From Microbacterium flavum (GTDB lineage: Bacteria > Actinomycetota > Actinomycetes > Actinomycetales > Microbacteriaceae), in the NCBI RefSeq assembly GCF_018717645.1, contig NZ_JAFLHG010000005.1, positions 174,628 through 238,627 on the forward strand: a DNA stretch of 64,000 nt, given 5' to 3'. The translations under genes were made by a program, and so were the position numbers. The stretch's first letter is position 1, and the number at the start of each line of letters is the position of its first letter. The notes under the pieces were generated by a model, which worked only from the letters and a program-made list of their open reading frames with translations, was not told where the DNA came from and ran no database searches. Shown here piece after piece: positions 52,314 through 62,379 of the stretch.

Positions 52314-53279
52314 GTGCTCTCCGTCCGCGTCACCGCACCGATCGACCTCGTCGAGCGGATCGAGCGCGAATTGGACAGCTACCCGACGACGGCGAACATG
52401 GTGCGCCTCCCGGCAGCCCTCGAGCCGGTGGCCCCGGGCGGCGGCGGGCAGCGGTGCCTGCTGCTGTTCGACCTGGCCCGCGAGGACGCCAACAACGTCA
52501 TGCGGATGCTGCGCCATCACGGCGTCCCGACGGTCGGATCGGTGACGATCAGCGAACCGCTCGTCATCCTGTCGGATGCCGCGTCCGAGGCCGAGCACGC
52601 AGCTCCCGGGCATCCGGCCGATGGAGTCCTCTGGGCCCAGCTCGCCGACCACGCGAGGGAGGACGCGCGCCCGTCGTGGAGCTTCTTCGCCTTCCTCATG
52701 CTGGCGACCCTCATCGCCGGGATCGGGCGGCTGCTCGACCAGCCCATCCTCATCATCGGCGCGATGGTCGTCGGACCGGAGTTCACCCCCATCGCCGCCA
52801 TCAGCTACGCGATCGTGCGTCGGCGCACCGGCATCGTCGCTCCCGCGCTGGCGACCCTCCTCGGCGGCTTCGCCGGATGCGCGGCGGTGGCGTGGGCCGT
52901 CTGGGCGGTGCTCTACGCCGTCGGCGTCTTCACGCTCGAACAGGCGACGACCGGCCCCTTGACGGAGTTCATCATCGCGCCGGATGCCTGGTCGTTCGTC
53001 ATCGCGCTCCTCGCCGGGATCGCGGGTGTGCTGTCGCTGACGAGTTCGAAGTCGTCGGCACTGGTGGGGGTGTTCATCTCGATCACGACGGTCCCCGCCG
53101 TCGGCACGATCGGGCTCACGCTGGCCGTCGGCGCCTGGGACGAGGCCCTCTCGGCTCTCGTGCAGCTGGGAGTCAACCTCGCCGGGTTGTTCGTCGCGGG
53201 GATCGCGACGCTGTGGGTGCAGCTGCACGTCAGCAGGAAGATCGGAGCGCGGGTCGCGCGCACGCGCCGGCTCAGCTGA
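52314..53279 (+). CDS. DUF389 membrane protein
   Basis: A 321-aa protein with a soluble ferredoxin-like N-terminal domain (about residues 1-115), then six helices carrying the DUF389 signatures LIAGIGRLLDQPILIIGAMVVGPEFTPIAA and LVQLGVNLAGLFVAGIATL. Function unknown; small-molecule channel roles have been suggested. It is convergent with kdpE, 6 bp apart. Start GTG 52314. Confidence 0.85.
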   Translation: MLSVRVTAPIDLVERIERELDSYPTTANMVRLPAALEPVAPGGGGQRCLLLFDLAREDANNVMRMLRHHGVPTVGSVTISEPLVILSDAASEAEHAAPGHPADGVLWAQLADHAREDARPSWSFFAFLMLATLIAGIGRLLDQPILIIGAMVVGPEFTPIAAISYAIVRRRTGIVAPALATLLGGFAGCAAVAWAVWAVLYAVGVFTLEQATTGPLTEFIIAPDAWSFVIALLAGIAGVLSLTSSKSSALVGVFISITTVPAVGTIGLTLAVGAWDEALSALVQLGVNLAGLFVAGIATLWVQLHVSRKIGARVARTRRLS

Positions 53280-53285
53280 CGCGCC

Positions 53286-53960
53286 TCAGTCCACGACGAG
53301 TCGGTAGCCCATCCCCGCTTCGGTGAGCAGATGCCGAGGCGTCGCCGGGTCGGGTTCGAGCTTCTTGCGCAGCTGCGACACGTACAGGCGCAGGTATCCG
53401 GTATCGGCGACCTGCTCCGTGCCCCAGATGTCTTTCAGCAGGGTCTGGCGGGTGACGAGCGCGCCGGGATTGCGCGCGAGGAACTCGAGCATGCGCCACT
53501 CGGTCGGTGTGAGTCGGACGGGCGCGCCGCCGCGCGTGACGAGCTTCGCCGCCAGGTCGACGGTGACATCGCCGAACCGCACCACGGGCTCCCCACCCGG
53601 CGCAGACGTGCGCCGCAGCAGCGCGCGCAGGCGCGCGAGCAGCTCGTCGACCTGGAACGGCTTCGTGACGTAGTCGTCTGCCCCGGCATCCAGCGCCTCG
53701 ACCTTGTCGGCCGAGCCGGTGCGCCCCGACACCACGATGATGGGCGCGGCCGTCCAGCCGCGCAGAGCCTCGATGACTCGCACGCCATCGAGGTGCGGCA
53801 TGCCGAGATCGAGGAGGACCAGGTCGGGATGCGATTGCGCGGCCAGGGTCACGGCGGTGGCACCATCCGGGGCGGACACGACCTCGTACCCATGCGCGGC
53901 GAGGGTGATCCGCAACGCGCGGACGAGTTGGGGATCATCATCGGCGACCAGGATCCTCAT
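53286..53960 (-). CDS. kdpE: Response regulator KdpE
   Basis: A 224-aa OmpR-type regulator: receiver with DDD (7-9), phospho-acceptor Asp51 (LVLLDLGMP), Lys in VTKPFQ, then a winged-helix domain with LTPTEWRMLEFLARNPGALVTR. It activates kdpFABC under K+ limitation. ATG overlaps the kdpD stop by 4 bp. Confidence 0.95.
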   Translation of the reverse strand: MRILVADDDPQLVRALRITLAAHGYEVVSAPDGATAVTLAAQSHPDLVLLDLGMPHLDGVRVIEALRGWTAAPIIVVSGRTGSADKVEALDAGADDYVTKPFQVDELLARLRALLRRTSAPGGEPVVRFGDVTVDLAAKLVTRGGAPVRLTPTEWRMLEFLARNPGALVTRQTLLKDIWGTEQVADTGYLRLYVSQLRKKLEPDPATPRHLLTEAGMGYRLVVD

Positions 53961-56488
53961 GCGTCCGATCCTCTCGCGGAACCGCCTGAGGCGATCGGCA
54001 GCGCGATCACCATCGTGAGTCCTCCGCCGGGGGTGTCCTCGGGTGTCAGCGTGCCGCCCATGCCCTCCGTGAAGCCGCGGGAGAGGGCGAGCCCGAGCCC
54101 GAGCCCCGTCGTGTTGTCGGTGTCGCCGAGGCGCTGGAAGGGGGCGAACGCGTCCTCGCGTCGCTCGGGAGGAAGCCCCGGGCCATGGTCGATGACGCGG
54201 ATCTGCGCGACCGGCCCCAGCCGGCTCGTCGTCAGGCGCACCCGCGATCCGCTCTGCGGCTCGTACCGCAGAGCGTTGGCGAGGACGTTCACCAGAACCC
54301 GCTGCAGCAGTACGGCGTCGGCGGCGAGAGGCGGAAGATCCTCGTCGAGCGCCAGGTCGACCAGGGCAGGACCCAGGCCGAGTTCGTCGACGGATGCCAT
54401 GACGACGCCCCCTGCGTCGACGGGGGCCACCGAGACGGCGAGGACCCCGGCCTGCACGCGCGACACGTCCAGGAGGTCGGTGACGAGCCGGGTGAGAGTG
54501 CCCAGACTCTCGTCGGCCGTCTCCAGAAGCTCCGCCCGATCGTCGTCGGACAGGTGCGCCCCGCCGGAGCGGAGGCCGCCGATCGCGGCGACGGCAGCGG
54601 CCAGCGGGCGGCGCAGGTCATGGCTCACGGCGGACAGCAGCGCACTGCGCACCTGATCCGCCTGAGCGAGGACGTCGGCAGCCTGCGCGCTCTCCTCCAG
54701 TCGGCGCTGGGCGAGCGCCCCTTCGAGCTGCGTGACGATCACCTGCAGGAGGCGACGCTCCGAGGCATCCAGCGATCCGCCCTGAAGCTCCAAGACGGCG
54801 CCCTCTCCGACGGGCACGTCGGTGCGGCCCGGCGTCGCGCCGGTGCGAGCGGCGTCCTGCCGGAGCGGCTCGCCGTCGCTCGCGACCGTCTCTCCGTGCA
54901 CGAGAAGGCGCACCCCTGCGAGCGAGAACGCCTCGCGGGTGCGTGTGACGAGAGCTTCGAGCGATCCCTGCCCGCGCAGCACGCTGCCCGACACGGTGGC
55001 GAGCAGCTCCGACTCTGCGGCGCGGCGCCGGGCGGTGCGCGCCGCCCGCGCGGCGCGGTCGACGACGAGGCTCACCAGCAGCGCGATGATCACGTACAGG
55101 ACGAGCGCCCACGCATGCAGCGGATCGGCGACGGTGACGGTGTACAGCGGGTCGACGAAGAAGTAGTCCAGTGTGAGGCCCGACATCACCGCCGCGAACA
55201 CGGCCGGCCAGATCCCGCCGGCGAGGGCGACGAGCACGACGAGCAGCTGGAAGGCCAGCACGTCGCTCGTGATCGATTCGGGGCGGCGCAGCGCGACCAG
55301 CAGCCACGTCAGCAACGGGCCGCCCACGAGCGCGAGGCCGAATCCCGAAAGGCGGCGCCGCACGCTCAGCGCCGTGCCGGCCAGCCGCGGCAGCGCCATC
55401 CTCCCGCCGGCGGCGGAGTGCGTCACCATGTGCACATCGATGTCGCCGGATTCGCGGATGACGGATGACCCGATGCCCGGGCCGGTCAGCGCCGCCTGCA
55501 GCCGCCCGCGTCGGCTCACCCCCAGCACGAGCTGAGTCGCGTTCACCGACCGTGCGAACTCGACGAGCGCGCGGGGCACGTCACTTCCCACGACCTGGTG
55601 GTAGGTGCCGCCGAGCTGCTCGACGAGAGTTCGCTGGGCGCCGAGGGCCCCGGGCTCCTCGGCGCGCAGACCGTCTTGGCTGTTGACGTGCACGGCGAGC
55701 AGTTCGCCCCCAGCCGAGCGGGCGGCGATGCGCGCCCCCCGGCGCAGCAGCGTCTCGCCTTCGGCGCCACCGGTGAGGGCGACCACGACCCGCTCGCGCG
55801 CCTGCCACGTGCCCTGGATGCCCTGCTCGGCGCGATAGCTCTTGAGGGCGCTGTCGACTTCGTCTGCGAGCCACAGCAGAGCGAGTTCGCGCAGGGCCGT
55901 GAGATTGCCGAGCCGGAAGTAGTTCGACAGTGCGGCGTCGATGCGCTCGGCAGGGTACACGTGACCGGCCGAGAGACGGTCGCGCAGCGACTCGGGCGAC
56001 AGATCGACGACCTCGATCTGATCGGCCGAGCGCACGATGGCATCCGGCACGGTCTCCCGCTGCGCGACGCCGGTGATCTGCTCGACGACGCCGCCGAGCG
56101 ACTCGATGTGCTGGACGTTGACCGTCGTGACCACGTCGATTCCCGCGTCGAGGAGCGTCCGGACATCCTGCCAGCGCTTCGCGTTCGTCGATCCCGGTGC
56201 ATTGGTGTGCGCGAGCTCGTCGACCAGAGCGAGCTGCGGCGATCGGGCCAGCACCGCGTCGAGGTCCATCTCATCGAGCTGTACGCCGCGATGCGCGACG
56301 ACGCGACGCGGGATCTGTGGGATGCCCTGCGCCTTCGCCGCCGTCGCCGCGCGCCCGTGCGTCTCGACGACGGCGACGACGACATCGATGCCCGAGTCGA
56401 GGAGCCGGCGCCCTTCCTCGAGCATTTCGTAGGTCTTGCCGACGCCGGGGGCCGCCCCCAGCAGCACCCGCAGCCGACCCCGTCTCAT
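53957..56488 (-). CDS. kdpD: Sensor histidine kinase KdpD
   Basis: An 843-aa protein. The KdpD domain has Walker A (GAAPGVGKTYEML) and DELAHTN, then come a USP-like domain (about 230-350), four helices (about 390-495), a GAF-like region, HisKA with SAVSHDLRRPL (His near residue 621) and HATPase (DHGPGLPPERREDAF, GLGLGLALS). It senses K+ and turgor and phosphorylates KdpE. It lies 49 bp downstream of kdpC in the same direction. Confidence 0.95.
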   Translation of the reverse strand: MRRGRLRVLLGAAPGVGKTYEMLEEGRRLLDSGIDVVVAVVETHGRAATAAKAQGIPQIPRRVVAHRGVQLDEMDLDAVLARSPQLALVDELAHTNAPGSTNAKRWQDVRTLLDAGIDVVTTVNVQHIESLGGVVEQITGVAQRETVPDAIVRSADQIEVVDLSPESLRDRLSAGHVYPAERIDAALSNYFRLGNLTALRELALLWLADEVDSALKSYRAEQGIQGTWQARERVVVALTGGAEGETLLRRGARIAARSAGGELLAVHVNSQDGLRAEEPGALGAQRTLVEQLGGTYHQVVGSDVPRALVEFARSVNATQLVLGVSRRGRLQAALTGPGIGSSVIRESGDIDVHMVTHSAAGGRMALPRLAGTALSVRRRLSGFGLALVGGPLLTWLLVALRRPESITSDVLAFQLLVVLVALAGGIWPAVFAAVMSGLTLDYFFVDPLYTVTVADPLHAWALVLYVIIALLVSLVVDRAARAARTARRRAAESELLATVSGSVLRGQGSLEALVTRTREAFSLAGVRLLVHGETVASDGEPLRQDAARTGATPGRTDVPVGEGAVLELQGGSLDASERRLLQVIVTQLEGALAQRRLEESAQAADVLAQADQVRSALLSAVSHDLRRPLAAAVAAIGGLRSGGAHLSDDDRAELLETADESLGTLTRLVTDLLDVSRVQAGVLAVSVAPVDAGGVVMASVDELGLGPALVDLALDEDLPPLAADAVLLQRVLVNVLANALRYEPQSGSRVRLTTSRLGPVAQIRVIDHGPGLPPERREDAFAPFQRLGDTDNTTGLGLGLALSRGFTEGMGGTLTPEDTPGGGLTMVIALPIASGGSARGSDA

Positions 56489-56537
56489 GGATTCACCCTA
56501 TTGACGCGGCGTGCGCGCCGTATCCCGGCGCGCACGA

Positions 56538-57146
56538 TCAGCTGCCGAGTGCATCGAGGGCCAGGTTGAGCTGCAGGACGTTGACTCGCGGATCGCCCAG
56601 GTAGCCGAGGTCGCGGCCCGTGGTGTTCTCGGCGACGAGACTCTCGACCTCGTCGGTGCTCAGACCGCGGGCGTCGGCGACACGGGCGAGCTGCAGCTCG
56701 GCGTAGGCCACCGAGATGTGCGGGTCGAGACCGGAGGCCGATGCCGTGACGGCGTCAGCAGGAATCTGCGACGCGTCGACGCCCTCACGCTCGGCGATGG
56801 ACGTCGTGCGCTGCTCGATCGCCGCGATGAGGTCCGCGTTCTCGGGGCCCCAGTTCGACCCCGACGACGCGCCGCCGTCGTAGCCGTCACCGGCCGCCGA
56901 CGGGCGGGACTGGAAGTACTGCGGCAGCGCGTTCCCGTCGGCGTCGGTGAACGACTGACCGATCAGGGCGGAGCCGACGACGGTGCCCCTCGCATCGGTC
57001 ACGGGGGAGCCGTGCGCCTGCCCGGGCAGCAGCTGGCCGACGCCCGTGATGAGCAGGGTGTAGCCGAGGCCCAGGGCGAGGGTCGCGACGAGCATCGCGC
57101 GGAACGCGGTGCCGCTCGTGCGCAGCAGGGTGCGGGTGGGGGACAT
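56538..57146 (-). CDS. kdpC: K+-transporting ATPase subunit KdpC
   Basis: A 202-aa protein with one N-terminal helix (AMLVATLALGLGYTLLITGVGQ) and the periplasmic-side motifs GSALIGQSF, YFQSRPSAAG, SASGLDPHIS and VNVLQLNLALD. It stabilises the KdpFABC complex. It lies 24 bp after kdpB. Confidence 0.95.
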   Translation of the reverse strand: MSPTRTLLRTSGTAFRAMLVATLALGLGYTLLITGVGQLLPGQAHGSPVTDARGTVVGSALIGQSFTDADGNALPQYFQSRPSAAGDGYDGGASSGSNWGPENADLIAAIEQRTTSIAEREGVDASQIPADAVTASASGLDPHISVAYAELQLARVADARGLSTDEVESLVAENTTGRDLGYLGDPRVNVLQLNLALDALGS

Positions 57147-57170
57147 GACGGTGCCTTTCGCGATCCGGCG

Positions 57171-59396
57171 TCAGAAGCCGGGGATGAGGCTGACGACGAG
57201 GTCGATCAGCTTGATGCCGAGGAACGGGGCGATGACGCCGCCGAGTCCGTAGACGAGCAGGTTGCGGCTGAGCGTGCTCGACGCGCTCGCCGCGCGATAT
57301 CTCACGCCCCGCAGCGCGAGCGGGATCAGGAACACGATGACGATCGCGTTGAAGATGATCGCGCTCGTGACGGCGGATGCCGGGGAGTGCAGCTGCATGA
57401 CGTTCAGCGCCGCGAGGCCCGGGAAGACGCCCATGAACATCGCGGGGATGATGGCGAAGTACTTCGCGACGTCGTTGGCGAGCGAGAAGGTCGTCAGCGC
57501 GCCGCGGGTGATGAGCAGCTGCTTCCCGATCCGGACGATGTCGATGAGCTTCGTCGGGTCGGAGTCGAGGTCGACCATGTTGCCCGCCTCCTTCGCGGCC
57601 GACGTGCCCGTGTTCATCGCGACGCCGACATCGGCCTGAGCGAGAGCCGGCGCGTCGTTGGTCCCGTCGCCGGTCATCGCCACGAGGTTGCCGCCCTCCT
57701 GCTCGCGCACGATGAGGGCCAGCTTGTCCTCGGGCGTCGCCTCGGCGAGGAAGTCGTCGACCCCGGCCTCGGCCGCGATCGCCGCGGCGGTGAGCGGGTT
57801 GTCGCCCGTGATCATGACCGTCCGGATCCCCATCGCGCGCAGCTCCGCGAACCGCTCGCGCAGGCCGTCCTTGACGATGTCCTTGAGGTGCACGACCCCC
57901 AGGACCCGGGCCGTCGAAACCCCTCCGATCTGCGCTCCGAGGGTCGCCACGACCAAGGGGGTTCCGCCGCTGCCGGCGATCTCGCCGACGGATCGGAGGA
58001 GCTCTTCGCGTCGCTCCTCGGGCACCGCGGCCGTCGCGACGGCGCTCGTGCGGTCGCCGTCGGCTCCGCCCGCACCGTCCAGCCAGGCGAGGATCGCGGA
58101 TGCCGCTCCCTTGCGCACCTGGGTGCCGTCTGCGAGGTCCACTCCGCTCATGCGGGTCTGGGCGGTGAAGGGCACCGCGGTCGAACCCACGGGTGCCGCC
58201 ACGTGCACGCCGAGCTGCGCCGCCAGTTCGACGATCGAGACCCCCTCGGGCGTCGGGTCGGCCAGGGAGGAGAGCGCCGCGGCCCGGGCGAGATCATCGT
58301 CGTCGCCGTCGAGGGCGACGAACGCCGTTGCCCGGCGGTTGCCGTAGGTGATGGTCCCGGTCTTGTCGAGCAGCAGCGTCGACACATCCCCCGCCGCCTC
58401 GACCGCGCGCCCCGACATCGCCAGCACGTTGCGCTGCACGAGCCGATCCATCCCGGCGATCCCGATCGCCGACAGCAGCGCGCCGATCGTCGTCGGGATC
58501 AGGCAGACGAGCAGCGCGACGAGCACCGGGATCGACACCGGGGATGCCGCGTAGGAGGCGATCGGGTTCAGGGTCAGCACGACGATGACGAAGACGATCG
58601 ACAGGCTCGCGAGGAGGATGCCGAGGGCGATCTCGTTGGGCGTCTTCTGGCGCGAGGCTCCCTCGACGAGGGCGATCATCCGGTCGACGAACGTCTGGCC
58701 CGGCTTCGAGGTGATCCGCACCACGATGCGGTCCGACAGGACGCGGGTGCCGCCCGTGACGGCCGAACGGTCCCCGCCCGATTCGCGGACGACGGGGGCG
58801 GATTCGCCCGTGATGGCCGACTCGTCGACCGTCGCGATGCCGTGGACGATGTCCCCGTCGCCCGGGATCAGCTCGCCCGCGGAGACGACGACGACGTCGT
58901 CGAGGGTGAGGTCGCTCGAGGCGACCTCCGTCGTCGCGGCGCGCTCGGCGCCTGGATCGGAGGCCGCGTCGTAGCCGGCGACCAGGCGCGCCGCCGTCGC
59001 GGTGCGCGTCTTGCGCAGCGCACCCGCCTGCGCCTTGCCGCGGCCTTCCGCGACCGACTCGGCCAGGTTCGCGAAGAGCACGGTCAGCCACAGCCAGACC
59101 GCGATGCCCCACGTGAACCCGAGGGGGACGGGCGTCCCGCCCGACTCCGACGGCCCGCCGAGGAACGGCTCGGCCACCGCGATGACGGTGGTCAGGGCCG
59201 CGCCCACCCAGACGAGGAACATGACGGGGTTCCGCCACAGGGCGGCCGGATTCAGTTTGCGGACGGCACCGGGCAGGGCTTGCGCGAGCTGTGCGCCCGA
59301 GAACGCGTGGGAGCGCGGCGCGGGGCGCGCGGCATCCGCGGAGGCATCGGCCGCCGCAGCCGTGACCGTGGGGAGAGAGGTGGTGAGGGGGGACAT
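57171..59396 (-). CDS. kdpB: K+-transporting P-type ATPase subunit KdpB
   Basis: A 741-aa P1A ATPase with [35 protein letters not shown] and [21 protein letters not shown]. The Asp/Lys pair helix region [17 protein letters not shown] is present. The N-terminal 60 residues are a low-complexity extension. It starts 1 bp after kdpA. Confidence 0.96.
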   Translation of the reverse strand: MSPLTTSLPTVTAAAADASADAARPAPRSHAFSGAQLAQALPGAVRKLNPAALWRNPVMFLVWVGAALTTVIAVAEPFLGGPSESGGTPVPLGFTWGIAVWLWLTVLFANLAESVAEGRGKAQAGALRKTRTATAARLVAGYDAASDPGAERAATTEVASSDLTLDDVVVVSAGELIPGDGDIVHGIATVDESAITGESAPVVRESGGDRSAVTGGTRVLSDRIVVRITSKPGQTFVDRMIALVEGASRQKTPNEIALGILLASLSIVFVIVVLTLNPIASYAASPVSIPVLVALLVCLIPTTIGALLSAIGIAGMDRLVQRNVLAMSGRAVEAAGDVSTLLLDKTGTITYGNRRATAFVALDGDDDDLARAAALSSLADPTPEGVSIVELAAQLGVHVAAPVGSTAVPFTAQTRMSGVDLADGTQVRKGAASAILAWLDGAGGADGDRTSAVATAAVPEERREELLRSVGEIAGSGGTPLVVATLGAQIGGVSTARVLGVVHLKDIVKDGLRERFAELRAMGIRTVMITGDNPLTAAAIAAEAGVDDFLAEATPEDKLALIVREQEGGNLVAMTGDGTNDAPALAQADVGVAMNTGTSAAKEAGNMVDLDSDPTKLIDIVRIGKQLLITRGALTTFSLANDVAKYFAIIPAMFMGVFPGLAALNVMQLHSPASAVTSAIIFNAIVIVFLIPLALRGVRYRAASASSTLSRNLLVYGLGGVIAPFLGIKLIDLVVSLIPGF

Positions 59397-59397
59397 G

Positions 59398-61089
59398 TCA
59401 GAGCAGCCCTTCCGCCAGGGGACCCAGCGTGAGAACGGGGAAATAGGTGAGGGCGGTGATGACGACGGTCACGACCGCGAGGAGGGCCGCGAACTGCGGC
59501 CGGTGGGTGGGGAGCGTGCCGATCGTGGTCGGCACCCGGTCCTGCGCCGCGAGCGACCCCGCGAGGGCGAGGGCGAGCACGATCGGGATGAAGCGTCCGA
59601 GGAGCATCGCGACGCCGAGCGCGGTGTTCAGCCACGGGGTGTTCGCGGTGAGTCCCGCGAACGCGGATCCGTTGTTGTTCGCCGCGGAGGTGAACGCGTA
59701 GAGCAGCTCGGAGAGGCCGTGCACACCGGGGTTCCAGATCGACGTGGCCTCGACGTCGGCGCGCACCGGCGGGATCGCGAAGCTCAGGGCCACGCCGCCG
59801 AGGACGAGTGCCGGCGTCACGAGGATGTACAGGCTCGCGAGCTTGATCTCGCGCGGACCGATCTTCTTGCCGAGGTACTCGGGGGTGCGCCCGATGAGCA
59901 GGCCGCCGACGAACACCGCGATGATCGCGAGCACGAGCATCCCGTACAGCCCCGTGCCGACGCCGCCGGGAGCGACCTCGCCGAGCATCATGTTGAGCGT
60001 CGGGATCATCCCGCCGAGGGCCGTGTAGGAATCGTGCATGGAGTTCACCGCGCCGGTGGAGGTGCCGGTGGTGGACGCCGCGAACAGCGTCGACCCCCAG
60101 ATGCCGAACCGGACCTCTTTGCCCTCCATCGCCCCGCCGGCCAGCTGCGGAGCGGTGCCCGCCGCGCGAAGCTCGAGCCACGTGGTCAGCGCGACGCCCG
60201 CGATCCACAGGGATGCCATGACGCCGGCGATCGCATACCCCTGGCGGTTGTCGCCGACCATCCGGCCGAAGGCGCGGGGCATCGCGAACGGGATCGCGAG
60301 GATCATGAGCACCTCGAGCACGCTCGTCCACGGCGTCGGGTTCTCGAACGGGTGCGACGAGTTGGCGTTGAAGAAGCCGCCGCCGTTCGTGCCCAGCTCT
60401 TTGATCGCCTCCTGCGAGGCGACCGGTCCCCCGGGGATCACCTGCGAGCCGCCCGTGACCGTCTGCACGGTCTGGAAGCCGTCGAAGTTCTGCACGACGC
60501 CTCCGATCAGGAGAACGATCGCCATGAGGATCGCGAGCGGCAGCAGGATGCGCCCCAGAGCGCGGACGAGGTCGACCCAGAAGTTGCCGATCGTCGCTGA
60601 TCCGCGGCGGGCGAACCCGCGGATGAGGGCCACCGCGACGGCGATGCCCACCGCGGCGGAGACGAAGTTCTGCACCGCGAGGCCGGCCAGCTGCACGGTG
60701 TAGCCGAGCGTGACCTCGGGCGAGTACGACTGCCAGTTGGTGTTCGTCACGAACGAGACGGCCGTGTTGAACGCGAGGCCCTCGGGCACAGGCGGCAGAC
60801 CGAGCGAGGCGGGGAGGACCGCCTGGGCGCGCTGCAGGACGTACACGAACAGGACGCCCATGGCGGAGAAGAGCAGGATGCCGCGGGCATACGCCTGCCA
60901 GGTCTGCTCAGCCGTGGCATCCACGCCGATGACGCGGTAGATGCCGCGCTCGACGCGGGCGTGCTTCGGGCTGTCGAACACCCGAGCGATCGCGTCGCCG
61001 AGCGGGACGTACAGCAGCGCGAGGGCGAGGATGACGGTCGCGATCTGGAGCACGCCGCTCCAGATCGCTGCGGGGTCGGTGCCGCTCAT
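59398..61089 (-). CDS. kdpA: K+-transporting ATPase subunit KdpA
   Basis: A 563-aa, ten-helix SKT-type channel subunit. The selectivity-filter repeats are visible: [41 protein letters not shown] and [14 protein letters not shown] overlaps the kdpF stop. Confidence 0.96.
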   Translation of the reverse strand: MSGTDPAAIWSGVLQIATVILALALLYVPLGDAIARVFDSPKHARVERGIYRVIGVDATAEQTWQAYARGILLFSAMGVLFVYVLQRAQAVLPASLGLPPVPEGLAFNTAVSFVTNTNWQSYSPEVTLGYTVQLAGLAVQNFVSAAVGIAVAVALIRGFARRGSATIGNFWVDLVRALGRILLPLAILMAIVLLIGGVVQNFDGFQTVQTVTGGSQVIPGGPVASQEAIKELGTNGGGFFNANSSHPFENPTPWTSVLEVLMILAIPFAMPRAFGRMVGDNRQGYAIAGVMASLWIAGVALTTWLELRAAGTAPQLAGGAMEGKEVRFGIWGSTLFAASTTGTSTGAVNSMHDSYTALGGMIPTLNMMLGEVAPGGVGTGLYGMLVLAIIAVFVGGLLIGRTPEYLGKKIGPREIKLASLYILVTPALVLGGVALSFAIPPVRADVEATSIWNPGVHGLSELLYAFTSAANNNGSAFAGLTANTPWLNTALGVAMLLGRFIPIVLALALAGSLAAQDRVPTTIGTLPTHRPQFAALLAVVTVVITALTYFPVLTLGPLAEGLL

Positions 61090-61178
61090 CAGAAGCGCTC
61101 CGGCTTCACGAGGGCGACGACGAGGTAGACGACGGCGCCGACGGCGAGGAGCGCGCTGACGATCGCGAGGACGGTCAC
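61089..61178 (-). CDS. kdpF: KdpF peptide
   Basis: A 29-aa single-helix peptide [20 protein letters not shown] then ALVKPERF, ending in the family's KPERF. It stabilises the Kdp complex. GTG 61178 overlaps the stop of the upstream 27-aa frame, and its stop shares a base with the kdpA ATG. Confidence 0.9.
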   Translation of the reverse strand: MTVLAIVSALLAVGAVVYLVVALVKPERF

Positions 61179-61258
61179 AGCTTCTCGACCCCCTTCGCGA
61201 TCAGCGCGACGAGGCCGAACAGGGCGAGGGTCGTGGCGAGGTAGACGAGATCGAGCAC
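61175..61258 (-). CDS. 27-aa membrane peptide at the head of the kdp operon
   Basis: A single-helix peptide, [20 protein letters not shown] then AKGVEKL, starting at GTG 61258 with GGAG 6 nt upstream. Its stop overlaps the kdpF start (GTGA), so translation is coupled. I recall similar short frames at this place in other actinobacterial kdp operons, usually left unannotated. A role as a second KdpF-like helper is inference. Confidence 0.65.
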   Translation of the reverse strand: MLDLVYLATTLALFGLVALIAKGVEKL

Positions 61259-61380
61259 GGGGACTCCGGTGGGGTGGGCCGCGCGTCTGCTGTGGCGCGG
61301 ATGCCCGCGGTGGGCACGAGATCCGATACAACTCGCCCCGGGCGGCGTGCGACGGCATCCTCACGCTTTCCATACGCCCC

Positions 61381-61450
61381 GCCGCCCCTACCCTCACGGC
61401 ATCCGTACGCCGCCTGCCGCCCCTACCCTCACGGCATCCGCACGCCGCCT
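61381..61450. repeat. 35-bp tandem direct repeat, two copies
   Basis: Two adjacent copies beginning GCCGCCCCTACCCTCACGGC differ at one base (T or C at unit position 26). A third copy starts but breaks off after GCCGC. A related piece, ACGGCATCCTCACG, precedes it. Confidence 0.8.
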
Positions 61451-61510
61451 GCCGCACGCCTCCCGCCGCCCGCCGCCGGCCGGTGGCCGCCGCCGGCCGC
61501 CTGCCGCCTG

Positions 61511-61570
61511 CCGAGTGTCCAGGACATGCGGAGGCGAGCCCCGGCGGCACCGCGTGTCCTGGACACTCGG
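61511..61570. repeat. 16-bp inverted repeat with 28-nt loop (dispersed element)
   Basis: CCGAGTGTCCAGGACA (61511-61526) and TGTCCTGGACACTCGG (61555-61570) pair perfectly. The first arm with its preceding CTG recurs near the right window edge. It could be a small REP-like element or a bidirectional terminator. Confidence 0.7.
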
Positions 61571-61595
61571 CGAGGGGGAGGGAGGGATGCCATCC

Positions 61596-61664
61596 GGTAC
61601 TCACTGTTGCGGAGTAGCGGTACTCATGCTTACTATGTACCAGTAGTCATCGTCACTGAGTACC
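61596..61664 (+). promoter_or_regulatory. padR promoter with GGTACTCA operator sites
   Basis: TTGCGG (61607-61612), an 18-bp spacer and TACTAT (61631-61636) form the promoter. GGTACTCA occurs at 61596 and 61619 and its complement TGAGTACC at 61657, flanking the promoter. Autorepression by the PadR protein is inferred. Confidence 0.55.
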
Positions 61665-61677
61665 GAAGGGACCCCCG

Positions 61678-62019
61678 ATGGGAAAGCAGACCACCGAGAT
61701 GCTCAAGGGCGTGCTCGAGGGGATCGTGCTCGCGATCCTCGCGCGCCGGCCGGCGTACGGCTACGAGATCACGACCTGGCTGCGCGACCAGGGCTTCGCC
61801 GACATCGCCGAGGGCACCGTCTACGCCCTCCTGCTGCGCATCGAGCAGCGCGGCCTCGTCGACGTGGAGAAGGTGCCCTCGGAGAAGGGCCCGCCGCGCA
61901 AGGTCTTCACGCTGAACGCGCAGGGCGCGGCTCAGCTCGACGAGTTCTGGGAGACCTGGACCTTCCTCGCAGAACGCCTCGACCGACTTCACCCCGACAC
62001 GACCCAGAAGGAGGACTGA
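61678..62019 (+). CDS. PadR-family regulator
   Basis: A 113-aa protein with the PadR winged helix (LEGIVLAILARRPAYGYEITTWL, IAEGTVYALLLRIEQRGLV). It heads a DUF1048-ABC exporter operon, a standard arrangement for drug efflux. AAGGGA lies upstream of ATG 61678. The DUF1048 frame begins one base after its stop. Confidence 0.92.
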   Translation: MGKQTTEMLKGVLEGIVLAILARRPAYGYEITTWLRDQGFADIAEGTVYALLLRIEQRGLVDVEKVPSEKGPPRKVFTLNAQGAAQLDEFWETWTFLAERLDRLHPDTTQKED

Positions 62020-62020
62020 C

Positions 62021-62379
62021 ATGTCCTGGATCGAAAAGCTCACCGGCTCGCTGGAACGAAGAAGCAGTACAAGCACGCGGTCTCGCGCATGGACGCGCTT
62101 CCCGAACCGTACCGCGCCGCCGCGAAGGCCTACCAGCGTTACTTCCTGTACGCCGCGGGCTTCCTGGACGGCGACACCCTCGTCACGATGTTCGTCGACG
62201 TCGCCGACCTGTGGGAGCGCGCCGCCGCCGACGGCATCCCGCTGCGCGATCTCCTCGGCACAGACCCGGTCGCGTTCGGAGAGGACTTCATCGCGGCGTA
62301 CTCGAGCCGCCAGTGGATCGACAAGGAGCGCACGCGCCTCGTCGAGGCGATCGCGGAAGCCGAGCGGAGGACCTCATGA
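62021..62379 (+). pseudogene. DUF1048 protein with one-base frameshift
   Basis: The frame starts at ATG 62021 (after AGGAGG) as SWIEKLTGSLE, the normal DUF1048 N-terminus. At about 62061-62064 one base seems lost, and the rest of the protein (KKQYKHAVSRMDALPEPYRA ... QWIDKERTRL) continues in the frame that ends at 62379. The remainder shows no decay, so this is a recent mutation or a sequence error. The ABC gene starts in its stop codon. Confidence 0.75.

Larger units (their letters stand above)
61259..61677. other. Intergenic region between kdp and padR with repeats
   Basis: No gene is seen. It holds the kdp promoter area next to 61258, a 35-bp tandem repeat, a long inverted repeat and the padR promoter, described separately. 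The very GC-rich part (61390-61510) is low in complexity. Confidence 0.6.

Noticed and set aside
51299..53326. A 675-codon plus-strand frame across the SRPBCC and DUF389 genes
   Set aside because: It runs out of frame through two well-supported genes and a strong terminator, with Arg-rich composition typical of a shadow frame.
56511..59432. A 973-codon open frame antisense to kdpC and kdpB
   Set aside because: Its translation is Arg/Asp/Gly-rich low-complexity sequence without motifs. It is the normal antisense shadow of high-GC kdp genes.
62021..62379. Programmed ribosomal frameshifting in the DUF1048 gene
   Set aside because: No slippery heptamer or downstream structure stands out at the break; a one-base loss is simpler.
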